Of a DNA stretch of 64,000 bases, positions 33,357-44,410 are shown in pieces. The stretch is from Anolis sagrei (taxonomy: Eukaryota > Chordata > Lepidosauria > Squamata > Anolidae), in the NCBI RefSeq assembly GCF_037176765.1, contig NC_090034.1, positions 93,236,500 through 93,300,499 of the forward strand, given 5' to 3'. The translations under genes were made by a program, and so were the position numbers. Within the stretch, counting starts at the first letter, position 1. Each line of letters opens with the position of its first letter. The notes below the pieces were generated by a model that was not told where the DNA came from, made no database searches, and saw only the letters and a list, made by a program, of their open reading frames with translations.

Positions 33357-36300
33357 TTAACTAGGTTTCATGGGATAATTTACATGAAAACGCCTAATTA
33401 GCTGTGGCGCTCGAATATCCGCTGCCCTCACCCACTCAGAGTCACTGAAATGGCGCCACTTCACTAAATACTGCAAACTCCCACGACGTCTTCTGGAGTC
33501 TAAAATATCAGCAACCTCGAAATGTTGTTCCCCATCTACCAGAATAGGATTTGGGACCTCACCCGGCAAGTGCCACTTGGTATGGCCACACACGGGTTTC
33601 AATAAACTGCAGTGGAACACTGGATGTATCCTCCTTAGACTATGTGGCAAGGACAACTTAACTGTGACAGGGTTGATTTTCTTGATTATTTCAAAAGGAC
33701 CCAAATATTTTGGCACCAATTTCTTTGATGGTTGGGTTGTCTTTAAGAATTTGGTTGACAAATAAACTTTATCCCCGATGTTAAAATCCCACTGTGGAGC
33801 CCTTTTCCTATCAGCAAACTTCTTGTAGTCCTCCCTGGACTTTTCCAATGCACTTTTAATGACTGGCCAACTTTCAGCTATCCTTTTGCTCCATTCCGAA
33901 GGGGTTTCTACTCCCTCTTGTTCCATCTTTAGCTCTGGGATTGGCACAAAGTCCTGTCCATAAACCACTTTGAACGGAGTACAACCTATAGATGCATGAA
34001 ATGAGTTATTGTAACACACTTCAGCAAAAGGAAGCAACTGTTCCCAATCATCCTGTTGATAACTGACATAGCACCTTAAGAATTGCTCCAAAGATTTTTG
34101 AACTCGTTCTGTGCAGCCATCAGTCATGGGATGGAAAGCAGAGCTCAACCCTTGCTCAGTTCCCATCATGCGTAGAAAGGCCTTCCAGTACTTAGCTGTA
34201 AACTGTGATCCCCGATCTGAGATTATTCTTTCAGGACACCCATGAAGGCGATATACATGTTGTAGCAGTAACTTTGCTAGCTGTGGTGCGCTTGGAACCT
34301 TCTTTAGCGGTACAAAATGGGCTTGTTTAGAGAATAAGTCTATAATAGTCCAGATAACTGTACATCCTTTGCTCTCAGGTAGATCTACAATAAAATCCAT
34401 CGCAACCTGTTTCCAGGGTCTAGAAGGACTGGCCACGGGTTGTAACAACCCTCTTGGTTTTCCAATCAAAGACTTTCCCCTTGCACAGGTGACACATTCT
34501 TGTACATAGCTCTTTACATCTCTCCGGATTTTTGGCCACCAAAACTGACGGGATACTAGCTGTAAAGTTTTCACAAATCCAAAGTGCCCAGCTGTTTTAT
34601 GGTCATGAGACCTCTCTAATACCTTTACACGAACAGACTCCGGAACATACACCTTTTCTCTGTGATACCACAGTCCATCTTTTTCCTCTAGTCCACCCCG
34701 ATGCTCCGGTAGCCACAGATCAGCCTTATATCCATCTTGGAACACTTTCAACCACCCACCTTCTAAAAACTTTCCACGGTTAGCATCTGACACCTTTCGC
34801 TGAGATTGGGATCTCGTCTGAACTACCAACCCCAGCTGCTCAGGGGTGAACACCGTTCCAACCACCTCAGGAGCTCTGCTCTCATACTGTGGCAATCTTG
34901 ATAAGGCATCCGCCATGCAGTTTCTTTTTCCAGGAAAGTGGTTTAAAGTAAAATTAAACCTACTGAAGAACTCGGCCCACCTGACTTGTTTTGGACTCAG
35001 TCTTTGAGGAGTCTGGAGGGCCTTCAAATTTTTATGATCGGTCCAAACTTCAAAAGGGTGTTGGGCCCCTTCAAGCAAATGTCGCCAGGCAAGCAATGCC
35101 CCTTTTACGGCAAACGCCTCCTTCTCCCATACTGGCCATTTTCTCTCAGTTTCTGAAAACTTTTTTGACAAATACGCACATGGCACTAGTCCTTTTTCCG
35201 GGGAAACCTGCAATAGCACTGCTCCATAAGCCACATCTGAGGCATCACAGTGTACCACAAATGGCCGCTCTGGGTCGGGATGGGCTAAGATGGGTTGCTG
35301 TGTGAATAAGGTCTTCAGCTGATCAAACGCCCGTTGACACACCTCAGTCCACTGCAGCTTGGCACCCGGGGACTTCACTTTTACAGACTCCCCCCTGCCT
35401 TTAGTTTTCAACAATTCAGTAAGGGGAGCTGCTATTTTGGCAAAGTCTTGAATAAATTGCCTATAGAAATTTGCAAACCCCAAAAAACTTTGCAACTGTC
35501 TTCTAGTTTTGGGTGCTTCCCAGTCCAATACATCCTGTACTTTATTGGGGTCCATTTCTATCCCGTCACAGGATATACGATACCCCAAATAATCCAGCCG
35601 GTCTTTGTGAAACTCACACTTTGATAACTTTGCATAAAGCTGTGCTTGTCTTAGGCTTTGTAACACTTGCTTCACTAAAAGAATGTGTTCCTCCAACGTT
35701 CGGGAATAGATTAAGATGTCATCCAAATAAACCAACACCCCCTTGTACAACAGTGGGTGTAGGACCTCGTTTATCATCTGCATAAACACTCGCGGAGCTC
35801 CGGTTAAGCCAAAAGGTAACACTTTGTACTGAAATGCCCCTAGTGGACAGTTAAATGCCGTCTTCCATTCATCCCCCTTTTTTATTCTCACCCGAAAATA
35901 GGCTTCCCTTAAATCCAACTTCGTGAAGATCCTTCCCTTTGACAAATGTCCCAACATATCTTTCACTAAAGGCATAGGATATTGGTTTGAAATACATATG
36001 GCATTCAGACCCCTAAAATCGGTACAAAGTCTCAAGGTGCCATCCTTTTTTGGTCTAAACAGCACAGGGGCAGCTAATGGGGAATTTGCAGGTTCTATGA
36101 ACCCTCTTGCTAGATTTTTGTCAATGAACTCACGCAGACAATCCTTCTCCCTTGGAGACATAGCATACATCTTAGGTTTTGGCAATTTAGCTTGAGGGTC
36201 TATGTTTATGGCACAATCAGTTTTTCTATGGGGAGGCAGCTGATCAGACTCCTTCTCATCAAAAACATCCAGGTACTCACGGTAAGCATCTGGCACCCCA

Positions 36301-36803
36301 CTAAATGACAGGTCTACTTTCCCTGCCACGCCTGTCAGGCTCAAACCCACTTTGCCCACAACTTTTCCTTTTTTAGTTCTTGAAATCATACAGGTTGGCG
36401 AGTAACTTCCACCATTAAAGTGTAACACCCCGCTAACCCAGTCTATCTGAGGGTTTCGACTCCTGAGCCAGTCCATACCCAAAATCACTTCACATGATTT
36501 GATGGGGGTCACTACAAATTGTAGCAGCTCCTGATGAGACCCTAACTTCATGTTTACAAACTCAGTTTTGTACTCCACAGGGGCTCCTCCTGCTTGAGTC
36601 CCATCTAGTTGAGTAAAAGCAATGGGTCTTTCTAACTGAATCAATCGCAACCCCATCTCCGCAGCCACCCTGGGCGATATGAGACACCTTGTACACCCAC
36701 AATCTAACAACGCTGGTAACTGCCATACACACCCATTCCTCTTGTTACTCAGTTCCACCTTCAAAAACATCATCTCACAGTCTGCACTCACCAAGGGTTT
36801 CAC
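33357..36803 (-). mobile_element. pol region of the Ty3/gypsy element
   Basis: A 1148-codon open region. In order: aspartic protease at about residues 25-130, reverse transcriptase at about 230-420, RNase H at about 510-650, integrase zinc-binding and core domains at about 730-1000, and a chromodomain near 1085-1140. This order (RT-RH-IN-chromodomain) is the Ty3/gypsy chromovirus arrangement. It is an element part, not a host gene. Confidence 0.92.
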
Positions 36804-36838
36804 GCCCTGTTGTGGTTGGATCTCCCGCCGAGCGTGAT

Positions 36839-37603
36839 TTACGGAAGATCTCTGCCGTTTCCCTGTTCCTCCTCTTCGTTATCTTCATCCGTCTCAGGGT
36901 CCAGATCTCCATCTCCCCAAACATTCTCTCGGGCCATGTTGGCTTTGGTGCTGCCTTGTTTCCGAGGTGCCAGCCTTCTTCCTTTCCCATTCTCCCTTTC
37001 CAACGAGCTGGCATTTGACTTGCCCCAGCAATCAGCTGCTCGATGTCCCGGTTTTCCACAGTTGAAACAATTGAAGGACTTACTAGACCTTTCTTTGCTA
37101 CTGGCACTTGGTTTAACTGCAATGTTTCTAGTAGACCCCAATCCTCTCCTGACTACAGAGGCTCTTGTCCTTCTCTTCAGCTGCTCCTTAGCACATTCCA
37201 CCTTCCCAGCTAACACTGTCCATGCTAGTAAATTATCCGGATCATCCCTATGCAGGCACCAATCCAAAAGCTCAGGCCTCAAGCCATCTTTGAAGTACTC
37301 CAATTTTGTTGCGTCTGACCACTCTGGAATTTTTTCAGCCAAAGCCCTAAATTCCAGTGCATACTGAGACACCGACCGCATTCCTTGGCTCAACTGCTTG
37401 AGCTCAGCTTTGGCTTTCAGCCCCTCTAATGGATCTTGAAACCTAGCTCTTAAAGCTTCCAAAAATGTTCCCACCCGATTTAACTCAGGGGCCCTAGCTG
37501 CATGCAATCGCAATAGCCAATCTGCAGCACTGGCTTTAAGATTAGCCCCAATCATCCTTACTCGGGCTGCCTCTGAAGGAAACAAATGTCCATAATCCTG
37601 CAT
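36839..37603 (-). mobile_element. gag region of the Ty3/gypsy element
   Basis: 254 codons with a retrotransposon gag-type helical region followed by a CCHC zinc knuckle (CFNCGKPGHRAADC) and an acidic tail. It lies directly upstream of pol in the element's direction. Confidence 0.85.
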
Positions 37604-37628
37604 ATAATTCTTAATCTATTCCCGAACC

Positions 37629-38405
37629 TATTCTCTAAACAAGCCCATTTTGTACCGCTAAAGAAGGTTCCAAGCGCACCACAGCTAGCAAAGTTACTGC
37701 TACAACATGTATATCGCCTTCATGGGTGTCCTGAAAGAATAATCTCAGACCGTGGATCACAGTTTACAGCTAAGTACTGGAAGGCCTTTCTACGCATGAT
37801 GGGAACTGAGCAAGGGTTGAGCTCTGCTTTCCATCCCATGACTGATGGCTGCACAGAACGAGTTCAAAAATCTTTGGAGCAATTCTTAAGGTGCTATGTC
37901 AGTTATCAACAGGATGATTGGGAACAGTTGCTTCCTTTTGCTGAAGTGTGTTACAATAACTCATTTCATGCATCTATAGGTTGTACTCCGTTCAAAGTGG
38001 TTTATGGACAGGACTTTGTGCCAATCCCAGAGCTAAAGATGGAACAAGAGGGAGTAGAAACCCCTTCGGAATGGTCGATGCTGCCGGTGTTTATGTTTTT
38101 CTTTCTAGGGGAGGAATCATGTCAGGAGTCAATTTCTGACATCGTGGAGACATCATAAATTTCCTGCATGACATCCTGGCTGGATCATCCTGGCTGCCGC
38201 AGTTTTCTTTCTCTGACATTTTGACATTGTGAAGCCAGCAGAGGGCGCTGGAGACTTTGGGTTGGAACTTGGGAGAGGGTATAAAAGGAAGTGGTGGTGG
38301 GTAAAATGCAGTAGTGTCTTCCTTTGCTGTGGAGAAACAAGCAAATTATATTCATTTCCAAACTGACTTGTGAGTGATTATTTGCTACAAAAACCTACAG
38401 TCTTA
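37629..38405 (+). repeat. Inverted partial copy of the same Ty3/gypsy element
   Basis: 37629-38080 repeats an integrase segment of the pol region in the opposite direction. It is followed by the short sequence that normally precedes the LTR, and an LTR copy (38120-38405). It sits inside the outer element, between gag and the 38441-38728 LTR. Confidence 0.85.
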
Positions 38406-38440
38406 GGTTTTTGTAGCAAATAAGAACCTTAGTGTCTTAA

Positions 38441-38728
38441 TGTAAGACTGTAGGTTTTTGTAGCAAATAATCACTCACAAGTCAGTATGGAAATGAATAT
38501 AATTTGCTTGTTTCTCCACAGCAAAGAAAGACACTACTGCCTTTTACCCACCACCACTTCCTTTTATACCCTCTCCCAAGTTCCAACCCAAAGTCTCCAG
38601 CGCCCTCTGCTGGCTTCACAATGTCAAAATGTCAGAGAAAGAAAACTGCGGCAGCCAGGATGATCCAGCCAGGATGTCATGCAGGAAATTTATGATGTCT
38701 CCACGATGTCAGAAATTGACTCCTGACA
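38441..38728 (-). repeat. LTR (5' side in element orientation)
   Basis: 288 bp, direct repeat of 33022-33309. Confidence 0.9.
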
Positions 38729-38733
38729 TAAGG

Positions 38734-39669
38734 TGTGTTTTGGGACAAATAGCATCAGGACATGTAGACTCTTGATACATGTCCTGATGCAGGATCCCAG
38801 CCAATGTTTTGTTTGAAAAGGATATAAGACAAAGCCACCAGCAGTAATAGCTGGAGATATTTCCTTCCCACCTGTTATATCCCTAACTGGGTTTTTTTGT
38901 TTTGTTTTTTTTTTTAGCTATTTGATTATGCACCTCAGGTTTGCATAATTCCTCCTAAGCCATGGAGCAGTGAGAAGATGCTTTTCAGGTTGCTTGCTTT
39001 TGCAGTGCAAGTCATCAGCTGGCACACCAAGCAGGACAAATCAATTTCGAATGGGGAGGAGGTACCACTGCAGCAGGGAAACAAGATCACTATGGCAAAT
39101 GAAGCAGGGACCATTTAGCACAGAGAATCATTGTGTGCAAGAGAAGAGCTGAAAGCTTTCACATAAAACCATAGCTGTCCACTGTCGTCATCTCAGGCCA
39201 CTGAGATTGGCTGTTAATGATGCAGAGCATCCCCCCCCCCCCCCAAGTATTTGAAGTTCGCCAAGGGCCGGAAAATGGATTCTGCTGCTTCCTGACCCAG
39301 CGCACATAACTGGGTTCCTGTTTCCTCTCTGTGAATTCTCTGGCTTGTGCACTGGACCCTGGCCCCTGATCAGGGAGCTGCGGTTCACTGAAGGACATTG
39401 CTCCACTTTCCACCACTTGCAGATTCTTTGCGGACCTTTCTGCCCTCTCTGATTGACTTAGTGCCCTAGCATCACGGACTTCCTCCCTGAACTCAAGCCG
39501 CTTGGGAAGCATGGCCCCCGCCTGTGGGCGCATGCCCTTGTTACAAAGGATCATACCTCAGGAACTCTGCTGATTGCCTTTTATTAATTGCTGTGGGTTT
39601 TCTAATAAACTTTGCTGGGATGGGGATCTTTCCTATGAAATCTATGAGTTATGAAAGACTGTGAAGAAC
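38734..39669. other. Unassigned, probably decayed repeat
   Basis: Contains a short inverted repeat (gcatcaggacatgta / tacatgtcctgatgc, 38748-38797), a C-run at 39231-39244 and a 131-aa minus-strand frame (39159-39554) without recognised domain. AATAAA at 39605. May be part of an older LTR element, not shown. Confidence 0.35.
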
Positions 39670-39674
39670 ATATA

Positions 39675-40666
39675 TGAAGTATATGATATGTAATGAGGTG
39701 AAATGAAATAAGATGTACCCTCACCCCTCTCCTTGCCTTTCCCCTCTTGAACTTTACCCTATAAAAGAATATGTGACCTGGGGATTACAGTTAAGGAAAT
39801 CCAATTTCCTTGGAAGAAACTCCATCCATACTGACAATGCATGGACAAATACTGGCAAATCTATGGCTTTGTTTTTCAGAGTCAGACAAACAAAGGCCAG
39901 AGATTTTGTCAGCCAAAAGCCCGGAAAAACAGACTGATTAAATCAATCATGGTGCTTGTGTATGCTCCCTTGTGTCAAAGGATTTCCTTTGCCTACAGGG
40001 TTGAGATCCAGACACCACCCATAGCCACCCTTTTTGCTCATACACATCTTTTATCAAGACCCAGGAAATCCCTTGTTCTCCCCATCCGCCTCCCTGCCGT
40101 GAAGAGACAAAAGGTGTTCCATCAGCTGGCAAACGCCTCCCAGGCATTCCGCCCCTCTGCGCTGTCAAACTAGAGCCCGCCTCCTGGCCGCTGATTGGAC
40201 AATCTCCGGAGGCGCTCCGAGGGCTCTAATTGGCCCTCTGGAGGCAACAGCGGCCGGCGATTGGAGGGAGGGTGGGACCAGCGGCCAAGCCTCCTCCCAG
40301 CTGTTCCGGAGCCGGCCAATCAGGACAGAGGGAACTGACAGGAGGCGGGCGGGGGATTCAAACCGGGATTTCTTTGTTTTGCCTGTATAAATATGCCTGA
40401 AATTCACTGTACTGCATGCTTACTTGAGGATTCATCCCTGTAATGCATCCTTTTCAGCTGAATCGCTAAATAAACGCTTCGGTCACTGGATACCTCTTCA
40501 GCCTCTGGTGGGATTAATTCTTAATATTTTTGCGCTTTGGATTGGCTTTTGCTGGCAGCTCACCAAGGTCAAAGATCCCTTTTGCGATCTCCAGGGATCT
40601 TCCCCGCTGGGAAGACCCTCCCAAAAGAGCTCGATATCATTAATCTGCTCAATTTGGAATCCAACA
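39675..40666 (+). repeat. Solo LTR, retrovirus-like (ERV class I-like)
   Basis: About 992 bp, beginning TGAAG and ending CCAACA, with a 5-bp duplication atata (39670-39674 and 40667-40671). Promoter-like features in plus orientation: several ATTGG/CCAAT boxes at 40170-40330, TATAAATA at 40386 and AATAAA at 40469. That layout is typical of gammaretrovirus-like LTRs, so the class is inference. No internal region remains. Confidence 0.7.
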
Positions 40667-40671
40667 ATATA

Positions 40672-41212
40672 AGGATAGAAGGAACGATGTGCTCCTACTG
40701 CTAATCACAGTGCGTGTGGGTCCCTTCGTGTCAACTGTGGCAGCAATCGCACTTCCTTGCTTTCAGTGGTCAAGCAATGAGCTCACACATCTCTTCAGCT
40801 TACCAGCATCCATATCCTTTTTATCAGCCCACAAAGAACCACTCAGAGCTTACATTACTTCCTTTGTCTGCATCATTTTCTGGGAACAATGCCACGACAG
40901 TGCTTACTCTTCCTCCATTTTTCAATCACAGAGATCATTATGCTTACATTTGCAATAATCACCTGCTGCTTTTAGCCAATTTGGAGGGTTAATGCAAATG
41001 GTGCATGCAATACTCATAGTAATTTTTCCCCTTCCCCTTTCCAGATGAATCTGCAGCAAAAAAAAAAAATAAAAGCCCGAAGTCTCAAGCACGGGGGTGG
41101 GGGGTGGGGGAGTAGCTGTTGTTTTCTTTACCCACTGGAACACAGGACTCCTCTGATGCCAAAACCACCTTCTGATTTAGCTGATGAATACAGCCAAGAG
41201 AAAATCAGCTTT
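40672..41212. other. Unassigned intergenic DNA
   Basis: No gene or clear repeat recognised. Short frames at 40689-40992 look like chance. Confidence 0.4.
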
Positions 41213-41220
41213 GCCCATGC

Positions 41221-41536
41221 CAGGCCCGTAGCCAGGATTTCGTTTCGGGGGGGGGGGGGGCTGAATTTTTTTCAGGGGGGTTTCGGGGGGGCTGAGTTTT
41301 TTGGGGGGGTTGAGTCTGAGTAAAAGAGGGTCTAGCCTAGCAAACCTTTTGTATCATTACCCCAATACCCCCATGCATATGGGATATATTGAGTATGGTG
41401 ATCAGATCATGATATGAATAAACATAACAGTTTAAATAATGCACCAGTAAGGCCTTTTCGCGAACCACCATGAGAATTTCGGGGGGGTGGGGCTGAAGCC
41501 CCCCGAGCCCCCTCCCCCTCCCCGGCTACATGCCTG
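41221..41536 (+). mobile_element. hAT MITE with G- and C-run arms
   Basis: Ends CAGGCCCGTAGCC and GGCTACATGCCTG; perfect 8-bp duplication gcccatgc (41213-41220 and 41537-41544). Inverted relative of 31072-31350. The exact target duplication suggests a recent insertion. Confidence 0.9.
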
Positions 41537-41694
41537 GCCCATGCTGACTTGCTTGGCCTTTCGGCAAACTATAGACCAGGAATTTATCAGTAAGGATCTG
41601 AGATCTGGAGAAGCATATACCCTCCAACTTGCCCAATTTGGCAAGAAGAATTCCAATTAATGCTCTGTTGTCCCCACTTTTTGGTGGCTAATAA

Positions 41695-41706
41695 TGATGA
41701 TGATGA

Positions 41707-41737
<31 letters not shown>

Positions 41738-41765
41738 AACAACAACAACAACAACAACAACAACG
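41695..41765. repeat. GAT/AAG/AAC compound microsatellite
   Basis: Successive GAT, GAA and CAA trinucleotide runs. An R4-like scrap (acacgatatgaggatttaaa) follows at about 41785-41830. Confidence 0.85.
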
Positions 41766-41984
41766 AGAAACAACTAGTAAACAACTGACACGATATGAGG
41801 ATTTAAAGATCGAATTGCACAAGCTTGTGAAACAAATAACAGTATTTTTACTTCAGTTCAAGAGTTCAAAGATAGTAACAATATATACAGCAGTCTTTTT
41901 GAAATGACACAGAGAACAGAGGGAAATAAAATAGTCCTTTTAAATAATATTTAGATATGCCTCATGCCTTAAAAATGATCAATC

Positions 41985-42520
41985 TTCAAGTACGGTTGGT
42001 GGGGACAAAAGAGAGGGCCCTTCTCAGTGTTGGCCCCCCGCCTCTGGAACGCCCCTTCAAGGGAAATAAGACAGACCCCATCCTTCCCCTCCTTTCATAA
42101 GTACTTGAAGACCTGGTGGTTTCAACTGTCCTTTGAGAATGACCAGTTCTACTCCAGTCCAAACATTGTTGAATATGGCCTTGCACTCTTACCTATTACG
42201 CCGGTCATCCCTCTAATAGGCCCTGGAAATGAGCAGCCACAGACCCGTAACTGCTATTGTCGTTAGCCTGTTATAGCACTGTACTTAATTCCCGGCCCCG
42301 TCATATTTTGAATTTGCACTCGCTTTGGCACAGCTTTTTAATTGCTCTGAATAGTCAGGATTTTTTTAATATACATGTGTTATTGTGATAATTTTATGCT
42401 TATGTTGTTCTGTTAATTTTATATTATGCTGTTTACTTCTTCTGTTTCAGTGATGTTACTTGGAAACCACTCTCAGTCCCCCTCGGGGAGATAGAGCAGT
42501 ATATAAATAATAATAATTAT
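41985..42520 (+). mobile_element. L2-like LINE 3' end
   Basis: LINE C-terminal coding scrap (gtgttggccccccgcctctg, cctcctttcataag), 3' UTR, and the tail cagtccccctcggggagata with tatataaataataataat at 42520. Confidence 0.7.
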
Positions 42521-42529
42521 TATGTGAAA

Positions 42530-43300
42530 CACAACAAGATGAGTCCACAGCAGACACTCTGCTGGCTGTTGAATTGGATCACGCATCGGGCACTTCCCAA
42601 GTGTCTAGGGTTATGTGATGTATCGGTGAATAATGCGTGCAGATCCCAGTAAGGTGGCCTTCTGCAGCTGGCAGATGGTAATTTTGTCAGCGCCAATTGT
42701 GTTTAAGTGCAGGCCAAGGTCTTTAGGCACTGCACCAAGTGTAGGACCACCTTGACTGGGACCACCTTCACTGGCTTGTGCCAGAGCCTTTGCAGTTCGA
42801 TCTTTAAATCCTCATATCGTGTCAGTTTTTCCTGTTGTTTCTCTTCATTCCTGCTGTCACCTGGAATTGCGACATTGACGATCCATACTTTGTTTTTTAA
42901 CATGATTATGAGGTCAGGAGTGTTGTGCTCCAAACCTCTGTCTGTCTGAATCCGGAAGTCCCAGAGGAGTTTGGCGTGTTCATTCTCTGTAACTTTTTCT
43001 GGCTTCTAATCCCACCAGTTCTTTGTCGCAGGCAGATGGTATTTGTGGCACAAGTTCCAATGAATAATCTGAGGAACAGTGTTATGCCTCTGCTTGTAGT
43101 CTGTCTGCGCGGTCTTCTTGCAGCAGCTGAGGATGTGATCTACAGTTTCATCTGCTTCATTGCAGAGTCTACATCTGGGATCTGTCGTTGACTTTTCAAT
43201 TCTGGCTTTGATGGCATTGATTCGAATGGCTTGTTTTGGGCTGCCAGAATCAGGCCCTCCGTCTCCTTTTTCAAAGTTCAATTTGAGAGCCACAGCCATG
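42530..43300 (-). mobile_element. R4/Dong-clade LINE, C-terminal part and 3' end
   Basis: Minus-strand frames 43006-43299 (RINAIKARIEKST, CRLCNEADETVDHILSCC) and 42703-42933 (DLIIMLKNKVWIVNVAIPGD, EEKQQEKLTRYEDLKIELQR) match the R4/Dong zinc knuckle and endonuclease region. Two frames, so at least one shift. The 3' end at about 42530 is (ATT)n. Confidence 0.75.
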
Positions 43301-43424
43301 TTTTTTCTTTTTCAATTTGGCTCTCAATTTTTCCCAGGAACTGTCCATGGAGAGCCTTATTTTGCCAGTTTTTGGATAAAGACTGACAGCAGTCAAATAC
43401 ACTGTTACATGCTACCTTTTACCT

Positions 43425-43803
43425 CAGTGGTTCTCAACCTTCCTAATGCCGCGACCCCTTCATACAATTCCTCATGTTGTGGTGACCCCCACAACCACAA
43501 GTAAATGGTAGATCTGGACCAAACTTGGTACGAATACTCAATTTGACCAAATGTGAACACTGGTGGAGTTTGGGGGAAATAGACCTTGACATTTGGGAGC
43601 TGTAGTTGCTGGGATATATAGTTCACCTACAACCAAAGAGCATTCTGAACCCCACCAACAATAGAATTGAGCAAACTTCCCACACAGAACCCCCATGACC
43701 AACAGAAAATACTGTGTTTTCTGATAGTCTTTGGTGACCCCTCTGACACACCCTGTTGACCCCCCCCCCCAAAGAGTCCCAACACCCAGATTGAGAAACA
43801 CTG
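43425..43803. mobile_element. hAT element of OposCharlie/OC1-like type
   Basis: Ends CAGTGGTTCTCAACCTTCC and TTGAGAAACACTG; perfect 8-bp duplication ttttacct (43417-43424 and 43804-43811). The end sequence (taatgccgcgaccccttcat, then ttcctcatgttgtggtgacc) is that of the OC1 hAT family known from several tetrapods. The centre is a module also found in the Helitron at 17988. Confidence 0.8.
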
Positions 43804-43811
43804 TTTTACCT

Positions 43812-44394
43812 AAAGATCAATAGTCTTCAGTATAGTATTACATGCTACCTTTCACTTTTCATTTGTGTGGTATGCAAGACCCAGTTAATCTAGGGAAAGA
43901 ATATTTGGCCCATATTTAGTTTGTAAATCTATGAAGGACTTGCTGCCAATTTTTTTTCCTTGTTTCATTTGCAAAAAGTTGGAGGGGGGAGGGATATGAG
44001 CCACAGGAAACCAAGATAAACGTCAACGGCCTTCTCTCATGTGCTCTTTCAACAGCTGGAGACCCTGGCAGCCCTGATGAGATGGGCAGATGGAGCGATA
44101 TTAAGCTCTGTGCCGAAAAAGACTCACTGGTAGGAGGGAGCCATGCTACTTTCATGATCCACAGGGGTAGAGAGCAGGGGTGTTACAAAATCATCATTCA
44201 GAGCTCCAAGGGGCCACCAAAGCCCAGCATCAGTGCATCTCATATCCCAACTTCTGTTCACATACTTTCACATTCCTGAGACAGTGAATAGATGACCAGG
44301 AATGCACATGATTTCCTCGTCCTTCACTCTCTCTTTCACTCTCTCATTTTTGTTCTCTGTGATCCTTCAAGAAAACTGGAACAATATATATATA
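43812..44394. other. Unassigned intergenic DNA
   Basis: No gene or clear repeat recognised. Ends in an AT-rich stretch that forms the target duplication of the next insertion. Confidence 0.4.
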
Positions 44395-44410
44395 TTATAA
44401 TTATATATTT

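Larger units (their letters stand above)
33022..38728 (-). mobile_element. Ty3/gypsy chromovirus-type LTR retrotransposon
   Basis: An LTR retrotransposon fossil read on the minus strand. LTRs of 288 bp (33022-33309 and 38441-38728), TG...CA ended, appear identical, with a 5-bp target duplication taagg (33017-33021 and 38729-38733); the insertion is thus very recent. Parts: a gag region with a zinc knuckle (36839-37603) and a pol region (33357-36803) with protease, reverse transcriptase, RNase H, integrase and a C-terminal chromodomain, which places it among chromoviruses. Its gag-side end holds an inverted partial copy of the same element (37629-38405). It looks broken by one main rearrangement; the pol region looks whole. 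Confidence 0.92.

Noticed and set aside
36810-37367. 185-aa plus-strand frame
   Set aside because: Antisense shadow of the gag region of the gypsy element.
39159-39554. 131-aa minus-strand frame as a gene
   Set aside because: No recognised domain; lies in a repeat-like stretch between two LTR insertions.
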